Origin: Alphaproteobacteria bacterium
Lineage (GTDB): Bacteria > Pseudomonadota > Alphaproteobacteria > Acetobacterales > Acetobacteraceae
Reading direction: 5' to 3'
Length of the DNA: 36,559 bases
NCBI GenBank assembly: GCA_026400815.1
Contig: JAPLOI010000086.1
Coordinates: 1 to 36,559 of the forward strand
Position 1 is the stretch's first letter. Every line of letters begins with the position of its first letter. Of this stretch, positions 1 through 7,245 are shown one piece after another. Under the pieces are notes generated by a model that was not told the DNA's origin, ran no database searches, and saw only the letters and a list, made by a program, of their open reading frames with translations. A program made the translations under genes and the position numbers.

Positions 1-321
1 GACGGACGCTATGCCCGCATGCTGAAAGGCTTGGCGCGGGTCCAGCTGCTGATCCTGGACGACTGGGCAATCACGCCACTGACCGCCGAACAGCGGCGCG
101 ATCTGATGGAGATCGTCGACGACCGCCACGACCGTGCGTCCACTATCGTGACCAGCCAAGTGCCGGTCGAACTCTGGCACGAGCACATCGGCAACCCCAC
201 CATCGCCGACGCCGTGCTGGACAGATTGGTGCACGGCGCACACCGCCTCCAACTGAAAGGGGAGAGCATGCGAAAGCTGAAAGCCGCCAAAGCCAAGCTT
301 GACGAAGCCGCCCCAAAGTAG
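1..321 (+). CDS. istB: IS21-family helper ATPase IstB, C-terminal part
   Basis: This is the C-terminal part of IstB, the AAA+ ATPase that assists the IstA transposase of IS21-family elements. The frame is open from the first base, so the gene begins upstream of the window. Visible family features are the Walker B-like stretch LLILDDWA, the run RRDLMEIVDDRHDRASTIVTSQ (sensor-like region), and the late DRLVHGAHRL segment followed by a basic tail. About 106 residues are present of a protein usually near 250. It is followed by the IS end repeats, as expected for the last gene of the element. Identification is secure; nothing shows whether the element is intact upstream. Confidence 0.9.
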   Translation, partial: DGRYARMLKGLARVQLLILDDWAITPLTAEQRRDLMEIVDDRHDRASTIVTSQVPVELWHEHIGNPTIADAVLDRLVHGAHRLQLKGESMRKLKAAKAKLDEAAPK

Positions 322-357
322 CCCAACTTCACCCGCTCGCGACACGCGCCTCTACCC

Positions 358-470
358 GGCTGGGATCATCGGAACACCCGGCTGGCTTCGATCGGAATCA
401 GTGGCTGGTTTCAATCGGAATCGATGGCTGGTTTCAATCGGAATCGATGGCTGCAATCGTCGGAATGCGC
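358..470 (+). repeat. IS21 terminal multiple repeats
   Basis: Five adjacent units of 22-23 bp begin with ggctg: 358-379 (degenerate), 380-402, 403-425, 426-448 and a divergent terminal unit at 449-470. Units 403-425 and 426-448 are identical (ggctggtttcaatcggaat plus cgat). IS21-family ends carry multiple repeats of this kind, generally taken as transposase binding sites. The head-to-tail arrangement without spacers rules out a CRISPR array. Confidence 0.8.
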
Positions 471-841
471 CCCCAAGGGCGATCGGGGGAGAGATACACG
501 TCGCGCAGCAGCGAGAAGGCCCCCCGGCACTTCATCGCGATGATGCGCGCGTAGATCTCGGACCCACCAAACCTGCGGATATCGGAGAGCTTGGCCGCGT
601 CATACTGACCGTTGAAGACGCGCATGGCGTTCAACAGGCGGTCCGACCAGCCAGACGCCGTGTTGTTCCTGTGGCGGCGGAACACCTCGTACTGGTGGCG
701 CACATAGGCCGCCAGCCCAGACAGCTCCTGGGACATCGACGAATCCTCGGCAGCCACGCGTGCCTCGTCCTGCGCCTTGAGCTGCGCAGCGAGCTGAGCA
801 GGCCCAACGACACGAAGGATCGCGCCGCTCCGAAGCTCCAT
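470..841 (-). pseudogene. Probable phage portal (head-tail connector) protein, N-terminal fragment cut by IS21
   Basis: About 123 phage-derived residues are open from an ATG at 841, which has a GGGAG ribosome site at 850-854 with 8-nt spacing. An upstream in-frame TTG at 856 is less likely. The segment with RVFNGQYD, RRFGGSEIYAR, AMKCRGA and LLRDVYLSPDRPWG resembles the N-terminal region of podovirus-type portal proteins as I remember them, so the family call is by recognition, not by search. After PWG the frame runs into the IS21 end and stops at 434, so the rest of the protein (usually several hundred residues) is lost. It is divergent from the small-terminase-like gene at 935. It is a remnant, with no function expected. 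Confidence 0.6.
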
Positions 842-863
842 CCAAGTGTCTCCCAATACAGCC

Positions 864-895
864 TCGACGGACCCCTGTCCCGATCAGTATATAAT
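864..895 (+). promoter_or_regulatory. Possible promoter for the phage-derived gene at 935
   Basis: A perfect TATAAT lies at 890-895, unusual in this GC-rich DNA, about 40 bp before the ATG at 935. The -35 region (around 864-872, tcgacggac) matches the TTGACA consensus poorly. It lies in the 93-bp divergent gap between the portal fragment and the small-terminase-like gene. Confidence 0.35.
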
Positions 896-934
896 GGCGT
901 AAAGGCGCCTATTCATCGGTTCCAAGGGCACTCA

Positions 935-1411
935 ATGGCCGAACTCGCCACGACGTTTACCACAAATCCGGGGGGTGACTATATAAGTCTTGCGCGGGAA
1001 ATCGCGCGGGACATGAACCCCATTCAAACGATACTTGACGCAAGGCAAATCAACGCAAACGAATGGGAACGGATACAAGCTAACCCCCATTTCCAGCGCG
1101 TTCTCAGCGCTGAAGTCGAGGCATGGCAGTCCGCCAACAACGTGGGCGAGCGCGTGCGCCTCAAGGCGCTGCATTTCGTCGAGGAAGCCCTGCCGGAGTT
1201 CTTCCAGCGCGCCCACGACCCCCGCGAGACCCTCAACGCGAAGACGGAAGTGCTCAAAACCATCACGCGACTGGCCGGGATCGGTAATTCGATGGGTGAA
1301 ACCGGTGCAATGGGTGAGAAATTCTCGGTGACGATCAATCTAGGGGCCGATCAGACCCTCAAAATCGAGAAAACAGTTACCCATCAGGTAATCGATGGGG
1401 TGGTGGAGTAG
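935..1411 (+). CDS. Phage protein, terminase small-subunit-like
   Basis: A 158-residue acidic, helical protein. The frame stays open upstream into IS sequence, but the ATG at 935 is the first one after the possible promoter at 890-895, and MAELATTF is a plausible N-terminus. The middle part (VRLKALHFVEEALPEFFQ, then HDPRETLNAKTEVLKTIT) resembles small proteins encoded just before the large terminase in podovirus-like genomes. Its TAG stop is followed after 3 nt by the ATG of a large-terminase head at 1415, the usual small-to-large terminase order. A DNA-packaging role is therefore inferred from position and general resemblance; no helix-turn-helix was confirmed. The gene appears intact but its partners are broken. 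Confidence 0.55.
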   Translation: MAELATTFTTNPGGDYISLAREIARDMNPIQTILDARQINANEWERIQANPHFQRVLSAEVEAWQSANNVGERVRLKALHFVEEALPEFFQRAHDPRETLNAKTEVLKTITRLAGIGNSMGETGAMGEKFSVTINLGADQTLKIEKTVTHQVIDGVVE

Positions 1412-1414
1412 AAA

Positions 1415-1501
1415 ATGCCTCAGATTTTCTACACGGCACCCCCAACGTGCGCCCGTTTCATGCGCTCGAATGCTTTCGGTCGTATGATCGCGGGGCCTGT
1501 G
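1415..1501 (+). pseudogene. Terminase large subunit, first 29 codons only
   Basis: The ATG at 1415 follows GGAG at 1404-1407. The peptide begins MPQIFYTAPPT and continues with RFMRSNAF and GRMIAGPV. In terminase large subunits of this type the GPV is followed by the Walker A loop (GSGKT/S). Here the similarity ends exactly before that loop and the frame drifts into unrelated sequence (HQGADGD). The prophage is therefore truncated at about 1500 and the motor ATPase is lost. The call rests on remembered family sequence and on the preceding small-terminase-like gene. Confidence 0.5.
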
Positions 1502-1528
1502 CATCAGGGAGCCGATGGCGATGCGCAT
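1499..1528 (-). other. Possible ten-codon head of an M81 (MlrC-like) peptidase gene
   Basis: Reading leftward from an ATG at 1528, with GGAG about 10 nt upstream, the peptide is MRIAIGSLMH and then becomes unrelated. M81/MlrC proteins typically begin with this kind of strand followed by HETNTF. The match ends at the same place as the terminase fragment on the other strand, so 1498-1501 may be a junction between prophage and an old M81 locus. Thirty bases are little evidence and chance is not excluded. Confidence 0.25.
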
Positions 1529-1579
1529 GGGGGGCGGCTCCTTTCGGGCGGTGGGGTGGCGGCGAGAAAGCAAGAAAGA

Positions 1580-1625
1580 AAGTGGCCACAAAGACACAGA
1601 GACACAGAGGAGCAGGGCAAGGGAG
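1580..1625 (+). repeat. Inverted repeat, left arm of the GxxExxY cassette
   Basis: 46 bp from aagtggccaca to caagggag, rich in the period cacagagacacagagg. It matches the reverse complement of 2034-2079 at 43 of 46 positions by hand count; the three differences are all A/G. Weaker similarity (gaaagcaa and related purine runs) extends outward on both arms. It lies 27 bp beyond the stop codon of the enclosed gene. Confidence 0.9.
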
Positions 1626-1652
1626 GACGGGCGGGGTGGGGCGACGGTTCGG

Positions 1653-2030
1653 CTAAAGGGTCAGGCGCTTGATGCCGTCCTTCAGGACGGCGTGGTTGAA
1701 GTTCAGCAGCAGGCCGATATGCAGGCCGCTTAGGCGCAGATAGGTCAGCAGTTGGGCCTCGTGGACCAGGGTGGTTCGGTCGATGGCCTTGATCTCGAGG
1801 ATGAGACGCCATTCGACCAAGACGTCGAGGCGATAGGCTCCGGCAACGTTGATTCCCTTGTAGGTAACCGGCAAAGCCACCTGTCGCTCATGGGCAATGC
1901 CCCTGAGCGACATCTCGTGGCACAGGCAATCCTCGTAGGCACCTTCCAGCAAGCCGGGGCCGAGGTGGCGGTGCACTTCGATCGCGCAGCCGATGACGTG
2001 CCGTGAGATGTCGTTGTCCTCGTCGGTCAC
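1653..2030 (-). CDS. GxxExxY family protein (PD-(D/E)XK nuclease-like fold)
   Basis: A 125-residue protein with the name-giving motif G26-LL-E29-GA-Y32 and, later, RLDVLVE with D69 and LILEIKA with E79-I-K81, the D...ExK signature of PD-(D/E)XK proteins. The length fits the family. The biochemical role of GxxExxY proteins is not established to my knowledge. The GTG at 2030 is chosen because it gives the family N-terminus (SRHVIGCAIEVHRHLGPG) and because the caagggag end of the flanking repeat (2034-2041) supplies a Shine-Dalgarno-like sequence only a few bases away; the frame is open further upstream but runs through the repeat. The gene sits alone between the two repeat arms, directly after the aminotransferase stop, as a self-contained cassette. 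Confidence 0.85.
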   Translation of the reverse strand: MTDEDNDISRHVIGCAIEVHRHLGPGLLEGAYEDCLCHEMSLRGIAHERQVALPVTYKGINVAGAYRLDVLVEWRLILEIKAIDRTTLVHEAQLLTYLRLSGLHIGLLLNFNHAVLKDGIKRLTL

Positions 2031-2033
2031 CGT

Positions 2034-2079
2034 CTCCCTTGCCTTGCTCCTCTGTGTCTTTGTGTCTCTGTGGCCACTT
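2034..2079 (-). repeat. Inverted repeat, right arm of the GxxExxY cassette
   Basis: Reverse complement of the 1580-1625 arm with three mismatches. Read with the gene, its inner end is caagggag immediately before the GTG start at 2030, so the repeat appears to contribute the ribosome-binding sequence. Its outer flank (2080-2095) is a purine-rich run (gaggaagaaagc on the minus strand) ending just short of the aminotransferase stop at 2101. Confidence 0.9.
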
Positions 2080-2100
2080 GCTTTCTTCCTCTTCGCGCAC

Positions 2101-3417
2101 TTACGCCGTGATGTCTTTGAGGGCGCGGCCGACGGCTTCGATGGTTTGGTCGACGATGGCCTCATCGTGTTCGGTGCTGAGGAACCAGGCGCCGCGTTCC
2201 AGGGCGCGGACGCCGTGCTTCACCAGGGCGGTGGTGAATTCGACGTAGCGCTTGCGGTCGAAGGATTGCAGGTCGGTCCAGTTTTTCGCCGGTTCCGTCA
2301 TGCCGATGGCGAGGTGGAAGGCGGTGGGGAAGCCGGTGACGACGGCGGGAACGCCGGATGTTTCGAACTGGGCGCGGATGCCGTCCATCAGGCGAGTGCC
2401 GTTCTTGTACAGGCTGTCCCAGGTCTCCGGCTTGCGCAGGCGGTTCAGGGTGGCGACGGTGGCGGCCATGGTGATGGCCTGGCCGTTATAGGTGCCGCCG
2501 TGCATGACGCCGCGGGCGAGTTCATCGAGCAGGCTGGCCTTGCCGGCGATGGCGGCGACGGGGAAGCCGTTGGCGATGGCCTTGGCGAAGGTGGCGAGAT
2601 CCGGCGTGACGCCGAAATGCTGCTGGGCGCCGCCCGGGCCGACGCGGAAGCCGGTGATCACCTCATCGAACACCAGCACGGTGCCGTATTTGGTGCAGGC
2701 TTCGCGCGCGGCTTCCAGGTAGCCGGCCTTGGGGAAGATGCTGCCCTGGTTGCACATGGCGGCTTCCATGATGACCATGGCGACGTCCCCTTGGGCGAGG
2801 CGGGCTTCCAGCGCGGCGGCGTCGTTCCAGGACAGGACGGCGATGTCCACCGCCGCATCCATGATCTGGCCGCGGCTGCCGGCGACCGGGCCGGTGGCGC
2901 CGGGGGGCGGGGTGGTGGACCAGAGTACGTTGTCGAACCAGCCGTGGTAGTGGCCCTCGAACTTCACCACCACGCGGCGGCCGGTGGCGGCGCGGGCGAT
3001 GCGCAGGGCGGCCTGCACGGCTTCGGAACCTGATGAGCAGAAGCGCATCCGCTCGGCGCAGGGGACCATTTCGCACACCAGGCGCGCGGCTTCGGCTTCG
3101 AGGCCGGACTGGCCGCCGTAGAGGATGCCGCGGTCGAGCTGGGCCTTCACGGCGGCGATCACGTCGGCCGGGTTGTGGCCCAGGATCATGGGGCCCATGG
3201 AGAGGTAGTAGTCGATCAGGCGGTTGCCGTCGGCGTCGATCAGGCAGGCGCCTTCGCCGCGTTCCAGCACCAGCGGGGTGGGGGAAATGCCCAGGCGGAA
3301 GTTCGAGGAGACGCCGCCGGCGAGGTATTTGGAGGCCTCGGCGATGCGGCGGCGGGATTCGTCGAAGGTCAGCTCGTGATCGGGCAGGGCGTTGCGACGA
3401 TCGGTGGTGGCGGACAT
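2101..3417 (-). CDS. Class III aminotransferase, glutamate-1-semialdehyde aminomutase-like
   Basis: 438 residues, a fold-type I PLP enzyme. The PLP-binding Lys is K279 in TFAKAIANGFPVA. Other family marks are FCSSGSEAVQAALRIAR, the EGHYHGWFD segment and the cofactor Asp in VLVFDEVITGFR. The overall pattern is closest to glutamate-1-semialdehyde 2,1-aminomutase and its many paralogues. No other haem-biosynthesis gene is nearby, so a role in amine or amino-acid catabolism is as likely as 5-aminolevulinate synthesis. It is transcribed alone, divergently from the molybdenum hydroxylase operon. The GxxExxY cassette abuts its 3' end without disturbing the coding sequence. Confidence 0.9.
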   Translation of the reverse strand: MSATTDRRNALPDHELTFDESRRRIAEASKYLAGGVSSNFRLGISPTPLVLERGEGACLIDADGNRLIDYYLSMGPMILGHNPADVIAAVKAQLDRGILYGGQSGLEAEAARLVCEMVPCAERMRFCSSGSEAVQAALRIARAATGRRVVVKFEGHYHGWFDNVLWSTTPPPGATGPVAGSRGQIMDAAVDIAVLSWNDAAALEARLAQGDVAMVIMEAAMCNQGSIFPKAGYLEAAREACTKYGTVLVFDEVITGFRVGPGGAQQHFGVTPDLATFAKAIANGFPVAAIAGKASLLDELARGVMHGGTYNGQAITMAATVATLNRLRKPETWDSLYKNGTRLMDGIRAQFETSGVPAVVTGFPTAFHLAIGMTEPAKNWTDLQSFDRKRYVEFTTALVKHGVRALERGAWFLSTEHDEAIVDQTIEAVGRALKDITA

Positions 3418-3584
3418 TCGGTGTTTCTCCCGGCGGGTGGTGGCGCGGGAGGCTCCTGCCGGGGGGCGGCGGTGTCAAGGCATTGGGGGGTTGAAAGACG
3501 TGCCGGCGTGGCCACACTAGGGCATAATGAGACCCAAGTGGAACGATGTATCCGCTCGGGAATAGCGCCGCAAAGGGGGCCGGG
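3418..3584. promoter_or_regulatory. Divergent intergenic region, aminotransferase / Mo hydroxylase
   Basis: 167 bp between two divergent starts, which must hold both promoters. A cataat at about 3523-3528 is a possible -10 for the rightward operon, but a convincing -35 at normal spacing was not found. An AAAGGGGG-type ribosome site precedes the ATG at 3585. No operator palindrome stood out. Confidence 0.4.
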
Positions 3585-4043
<459 letters not shown>

Positions 4044-4054
4044 GGGGCACGGAC

Positions 4055-6250
4055 ATGAACCAGATCAATGGGTTGGGTCGCCGGGGCTTCCTGGGCACGG
4101 TGGCGGCGGTGGCGGGCGGCATGTCGCTCGGCTGGAACGTTCCTGCCGCGCAGGCGCAAGGGGCGGCAAGTGCGGCGGCGAATTCCGCGGCAACGGCGGC
4201 GGGCGGCGTGGAAGTGGGCATCTGGGCGGTGGTGATGCCGGATGACCGCGTGATCGTGCGCATCGCGCGCTCCGAGATGGGGCAGGGCACGCTGACCGGG
4301 TTGGCGCAGCTGGTGGCCGATGAGATGGATGCCGATTGGGCGAAGGTTCAGGCCGAGTACATCGCGCCCGAGGTGAACCAGGCGAACAAGCGCGCCTGGG
4401 GCGACATGTCCACCGGCGGCAGCCGCGGCATTCGCGCTTCGGTGGAATATGTGCGCAAGGGCGGCGCGGCGGCGAAGGCCATGCTGATCCAGGCCGCGGC
4501 GGCGCAGTGGGGCGTGCCCGCGGGCGAGTGCTCGGCCAGCGAGAGCGTGATCACGCACAAGCCCTCCGGGCGGACGCTGCGCTATGGCCAGGTGGCGGCG
4601 GCGGCGGCCAAGCTGCCGGTGCCCGACAACGTGGCGGTGAAGCAGCCCAGCGAGTGGAAGATCGTCGGCAAGGGCGTGAAGCGGCTGGATACCGTCGAGA
4701 AGCTCTCGGGCAAGCTGATCTACGCGGTGGACCTGCAGCTGCCGGAGATGCTGAACGCCTCCATCGCGCAGTGCCCGGTGTTCGGCGGCAAGATCGGCAG
4801 CTTCGATGCGGCGAAGGTGATGGGCATGCCCGGCGTGCGGCATGTGCTGCGGGTGGGCGACGACACCATCGCGGTGGTGGCGGACAAGTGGTGGCAGGCG
4901 CAGACGGCGCTGAAGGCGCTGCCGATCGTGTGGGACGAGGGTCCGAACGCGAATGTCAACTCGGCCAGCATCGCCAAGCACCTGGAGAGCGGGCTTGATG
5001 CCAAGGAGGCGTTCGTCGGCCTGAAGCAGGGCGATGCGGAGGCCGGGCTGAAGGGGGCTGCGAAGGTGGTGGAGGCGGTGTACGGCACGCCGTTCCTGAA
5101 CCATGCCACGCTGGAGCCGATGACCTGCACGGCGAAGTGGGACGGGACCACCATCGAGGTGTGGGTTTCCTCGCAGAACGGCGATGCCTCCCTGGCCGCG
5201 GCGGCGGAGGCGGCGGGCGTTCAGCTGGCCAATGTGAAGGTGAACAAGCATCACCTGGGTGGCGGCTTCGGCCGGCGCGGGCAGCAGGATTACGTGCGCC
5301 AGGCGGTGCTGATCGCCAAGCAGGTGCCCGGCCGGCCGGTGAAGATGATCTGGTCGCGCGAGGAGGACATGCAGCACGGCTTCTATCGCCCGATCACGAT
5401 GGCGAAGATGAAGGCGGGGCTGGATGCGCAGGGCAACCTGGTGGCGCTGCATGCGCGGCTTTCGGGCCAGTCCATCCTGGCGCACCTGTTCCCGGCGCGG
5501 CTGGCGGGCGGGGCAGACCCGGTGCAGTTCCAGGGCTGGAACAAGGAGGAGTTCGGGTATCAGGCGATCCCGAACATCCTGATCGACCATGCGATGCGCA
5601 ACACGCATGTGCCGGTGGGGTTCTGGCGCGGGGTGAACCACAACCAGAACGCCGTGTACCTGGAATGCTTCCTGGACGAGGTGGCGCTGGCGGCGGGCAA
5701 GGACCCGTTGGATTTCCGGCTGGGGCTGATGGGCCAGATGCCGAAGCTGCGCGCGGTGCTGCAGGCGGCCGCCGACAAGGCGGAGTATCGCAAGAAGCTG
5801 CCGGCCGGTGTGTTCCGCGGCATCTGCGCCAATTACGGCTTCGGCAGCTACACCGCCGCCGTGGCCGAGGTGAGCGTGAGCAAGCAGGGCGAGGTGAAGG
5901 TGCACCGCATCGTGGCCGCGACCGATTGCGGCTATGCCGTGAACCCGGACCAGATCGCGGCCCAGGTGGAAGGCAGCTTCGTCTATGGGCTGTCCGCCCT
6001 GTTCACCAGCGAGAACACGGTGGAGAAGGGCCGGATCGTGGAAGGCAACTTCGACACCTATGAGGTGATGAAGCTGGACCAGATGCCGAAGGTGGAAACC
6101 GTGGTGGTGCCCTCCGGCGGGTTCTGGGGTGGGGTGGGCGAGCCGACCATCGCGGTGGCCGCACCCGCGGTGCTCAACGCCATCCATGCGGCGACGGGCA
6201 AGCGCATTCGCACGCTGCCCTTGAAGCATCACGATCTCTCGCACGCTTGA
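4055..6250 (+). CDS. Molybdopterin-binding large subunit of a Mo hydroxylase (IorB-type), Tat-exported
   Basis: 731 residues, xanthine-dehydrogenase family catalytic subunit of the isoquinoline 1-oxidoreductase beta type. The N-terminus has a twin-arginine leader (GRRGFLGTVAAVAGG, ending near AQAQG), so the enzyme should be periplasmic or membrane-attached, with the small subunit carried along. Cofactor-contact stretches are visible (GQGTLTGLAQL, GGGFGRRG, and the terminal GVGEP whose Glu is the usual catalytic base). Such two-subunit enzymes lack an FAD subunit and commonly donate electrons to a c-type cytochrome. Here the next gene is a c-type cytochrome of SoxX type, overlapping or nearly overlapping the stop codon, which suggests functional coupling. 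The substrate is unknown; an aldehyde or N-heteroaromatic compound is the family expectation. Confidence 0.9.
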   Translation: MNQINGLGRRGFLGTVAAVAGGMSLGWNVPAAQAQGAASAAANSAATAAGGVEVGIWAVVMPDDRVIVRIARSEMGQGTLTGLAQLVADEMDADWAKVQAEYIAPEVNQANKRAWGDMSTGGSRGIRASVEYVRKGGAAAKAMLIQAAAAQWGVPAGECSASESVITHKPSGRTLRYGQVAAAAAKLPVPDNVAVKQPSEWKIVGKGVKRLDTVEKLSGKLIYAVDLQLPEMLNASIAQCPVFGGKIGSFDAAKVMGMPGVRHVLRVGDDTIAVVADKWWQAQTALKALPIVWDEGPNANVNSASIAKHLESGLDAKEAFVGLKQGDAEAGLKGAAKVVEAVYGTPFLNHATLEPMTCTAKWDGTTIEVWVSSQNGDASLAAAAEAAGVQLANVKVNKHHLGGGFGRRGQQDYVRQAVLIAKQVPGRPVKMIWSREEDMQHGFYRPITMAKMKAGLDAQGNLVALHARLSGQSILAHLFPARLAGGADPVQFQGWNKEEFGYQAIPNILIDHAMRNTHVPVGFWRGVNHNQNAVYLECFLDEVALAAGKDPLDFRLGLMGQMPKLRAVLQAAADKAEYRKKLPAGVFRGICANYGFGSYTAAVAEVSVSKQGEVKVHRIVAATDCGYAVNPDQIAAQVEGSFVYGLSALFTSENTVEKGRIVEGNFDTYEVMKLDQMPKVETVVVPSGGFWGGVGEPTIAVAAPAVLNAIHAATGKRIRTLPLKHHDLSHA

Positions 6251-6258
6251 GGCTGGCG

Positions 6259-6672
6259 GTGATCGCGGCGGTGGTGGCCCTCCCGGCTGCCGCTGCCGCA
6301 TTCCAGGTGGTGGGCGACGCCATTCCGGCGCCGCTCACCGATGTGGCCGGGGACCCCGTGCGCGGGCGGGCGGTGGTGGCGGGGCGGCAGGTGGGCACCT
6401 GCGTGCTGTGCCATGCCGGGCCGTTCCCGGAGGAGCGGCTGCCGGCCACCATCGCGCCCGATTTGCGCGGGGTGGCCGACCGGCTTTCGGCGGGGCAGAT
6501 CCGGCTGCGGCTGGCCGATCCCCGGGTGGTGAACCCCGATACGGTGATGCCGGCCTATTTCAGCCAGGAGGGCCTGGTGCGGGTGGGGCGGGCCTGGCAG
6601 GGCCGGACGGCGCTGACGGCGCAGCAGATCGAGGATGCGGTGGCGTTCCTGATGACGCTCAAGGAGGAATGA
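6259..6672 (+). CDS. soxX: SoxX-like c-type cytochrome
   Basis: A 137-residue secreted monohaem cytochrome. The haem site is CVLCH (C48, C51, H52 from this start) and a candidate Met ligand is in DTVMPAYF. The run GDAIPAPLTD at the mature N-terminus and the ending EDAVAFLMTLK are typical of SoxX, partner of SoxA in the cytochrome that loads sulfur compounds onto SoxYZ. Start choice: GTG at 6259 has GAGG at 6249-6252 with 6-nt spacing; a TTG at 6247 overlapping the iorB-type stop (TTGA) would add four residues including an Arg and give a better leader n-region. The gene sits between the Mo hydroxylase and soxY, so it could also serve the hydroxylase as electron acceptor. Confidence 0.85.
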   Translation: MIAAVVALPAAAAAFQVVGDAIPAPLTDVAGDPVRGRAVVAGRQVGTCVLCHAGPFPEERLPATIAPDLRGVADRLSAGQIRLRLADPRVVNPDTVMPAYFSQEGLVRVGRAWQGRTALTAQQIEDAVAFLMTLKEE

Positions 6673-7103
6673 TGCGGCGGCGCAGCTTCGTGGTGATGGC
6701 CGGCGCGGCGGCGATGCTGCCGCTGGGCGCGCGCGCCAAGCCGGAGGAGGTGGAGGCGCTGGTGCGCGCCATCACCGGCGGTGTGCCGGCGCGGCCCGGG
6801 CGGGTGAAGCTCGACGTGCCGGAGCTGGTGGAGAACGGCAATACCGTGGGGCTGACGGTCTCGTTGGGCGAGGACGTGCCGAAGGACGCGGTGCTGACCG
6901 ATATCCATGTGTTCGCCGATGGCAATCCGCGGCCCGGGGTAGTGCATTTCCGCTTCGGCAAGCTGGCGGGGGTGCCGAAGGTGGCGACGCGGGTGCGGCT
7001 GGCGACGAGCCAGACCGTAACAGCGGTTGCCGTGTTCGCGGATGGCTCGTGCTGGACCGACCAGGTGGGCGTGCTGGTGACGTGGTCGGCTTGCTTGGAC
7101 TAG
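6672..7103 (+). CDS. soxY: SoxY-like sulfur carrier with altered C-terminal arm
   Basis: 143 residues with a Tat-like leader (MRRRSFVVMAGAAAM) and the SoxY immunoglobulin-like core. In the Sox pathway SoxY carries sulfur intermediates on a Cys in a flexible C-terminal GGCGG. Here the chain ends VTWSACLD: the Cys is at the expected place, third from the end, but all four flanking glycines are replaced. AAGGAGGA at 6661-6668 precedes two adjacent ATGs (6669, 6672); the second has the better spacing. The TAG stop directly abuts an AT-rich repeat element that separates it from soxZ. It is either a diverged carrier or one adapted to another partner; I am sure of the family but not of its activity. 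Confidence 0.85.
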   Translation: MRRRSFVVMAGAAAMLPLGARAKPEEVEALVRAITGGVPARPGRVKLDVPELVENGNTVGLTVSLGEDVPKDAVLTDIHVFADGNPRPGVVHFRFGKLAGVPKVATRVRLATSQTVTAVAVFADGSCWTDQVGVLVTWSACLD

Positions 7104-7231
7104 GAAAGAATCTTCTTTTTCTGAAGAAAAAGAAGCAAAAAGACTTTTATTCGTTTGCGGCGTGACCAGCCGGGACCCAAATGAATGAAAGTTTTTTGGT
7201 TCTTTTTTTCAAAAAAGAACATGCTTGCTTT
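7104..7231 (+). repeat. AT-rich twin-hairpin element, copy A
   Basis: Two AT-rich palindromes, cttctttttct/agaaaaagaag at 7112-7135 and gttctttttt/aaaaaagaac at 7199-7220, enclose a variable middle. The same outer halves recur inverted at 9858-9991 (copy B), and the second half recurs at 30901-30938 (copy C). Copy A lies between soxY and soxZ, starting at the soxY stop and ending at gcttgcttta, about 14 bp before the soxZ ATG. The hairpins could act as terminators or mRNA processing sites; that is inference. Confidence 0.85.
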
Positions 7232-7245
7232 AGGGAGTTTGCTCC

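Larger units (their letters stand above)
1..470 (+). mobile_element. IS21-family insertion sequence, right-hand part
   Basis: The end of an istB gene is followed by a run of about 23-bp repeats and a terminal block near 449-470 (ggctgcaatcgtcggaat), which is how IS21-family elements finish. The left part, including istA, lies outside the window. The right boundary is placed near 470, because there the reading frame of a phage gene on the minus strand passes from a conserved sequence into the IS end. The exact edge and the target duplication cannot be seen with only one end present. Confidence 0.8.

Noticed and set aside
358-470. Regularly spaced repeats that might suggest a CRISPR array
   Set aside because: The 23-bp units are directly adjacent without spacers and follow istB, which is the normal structure of an IS21 end.
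7060-7110. Truncation of SoxY by the repeat element
   Set aside because: The Cys is at the canonical distance from the stop codon, so the length is normal; the end is altered in sequence but not shortened.
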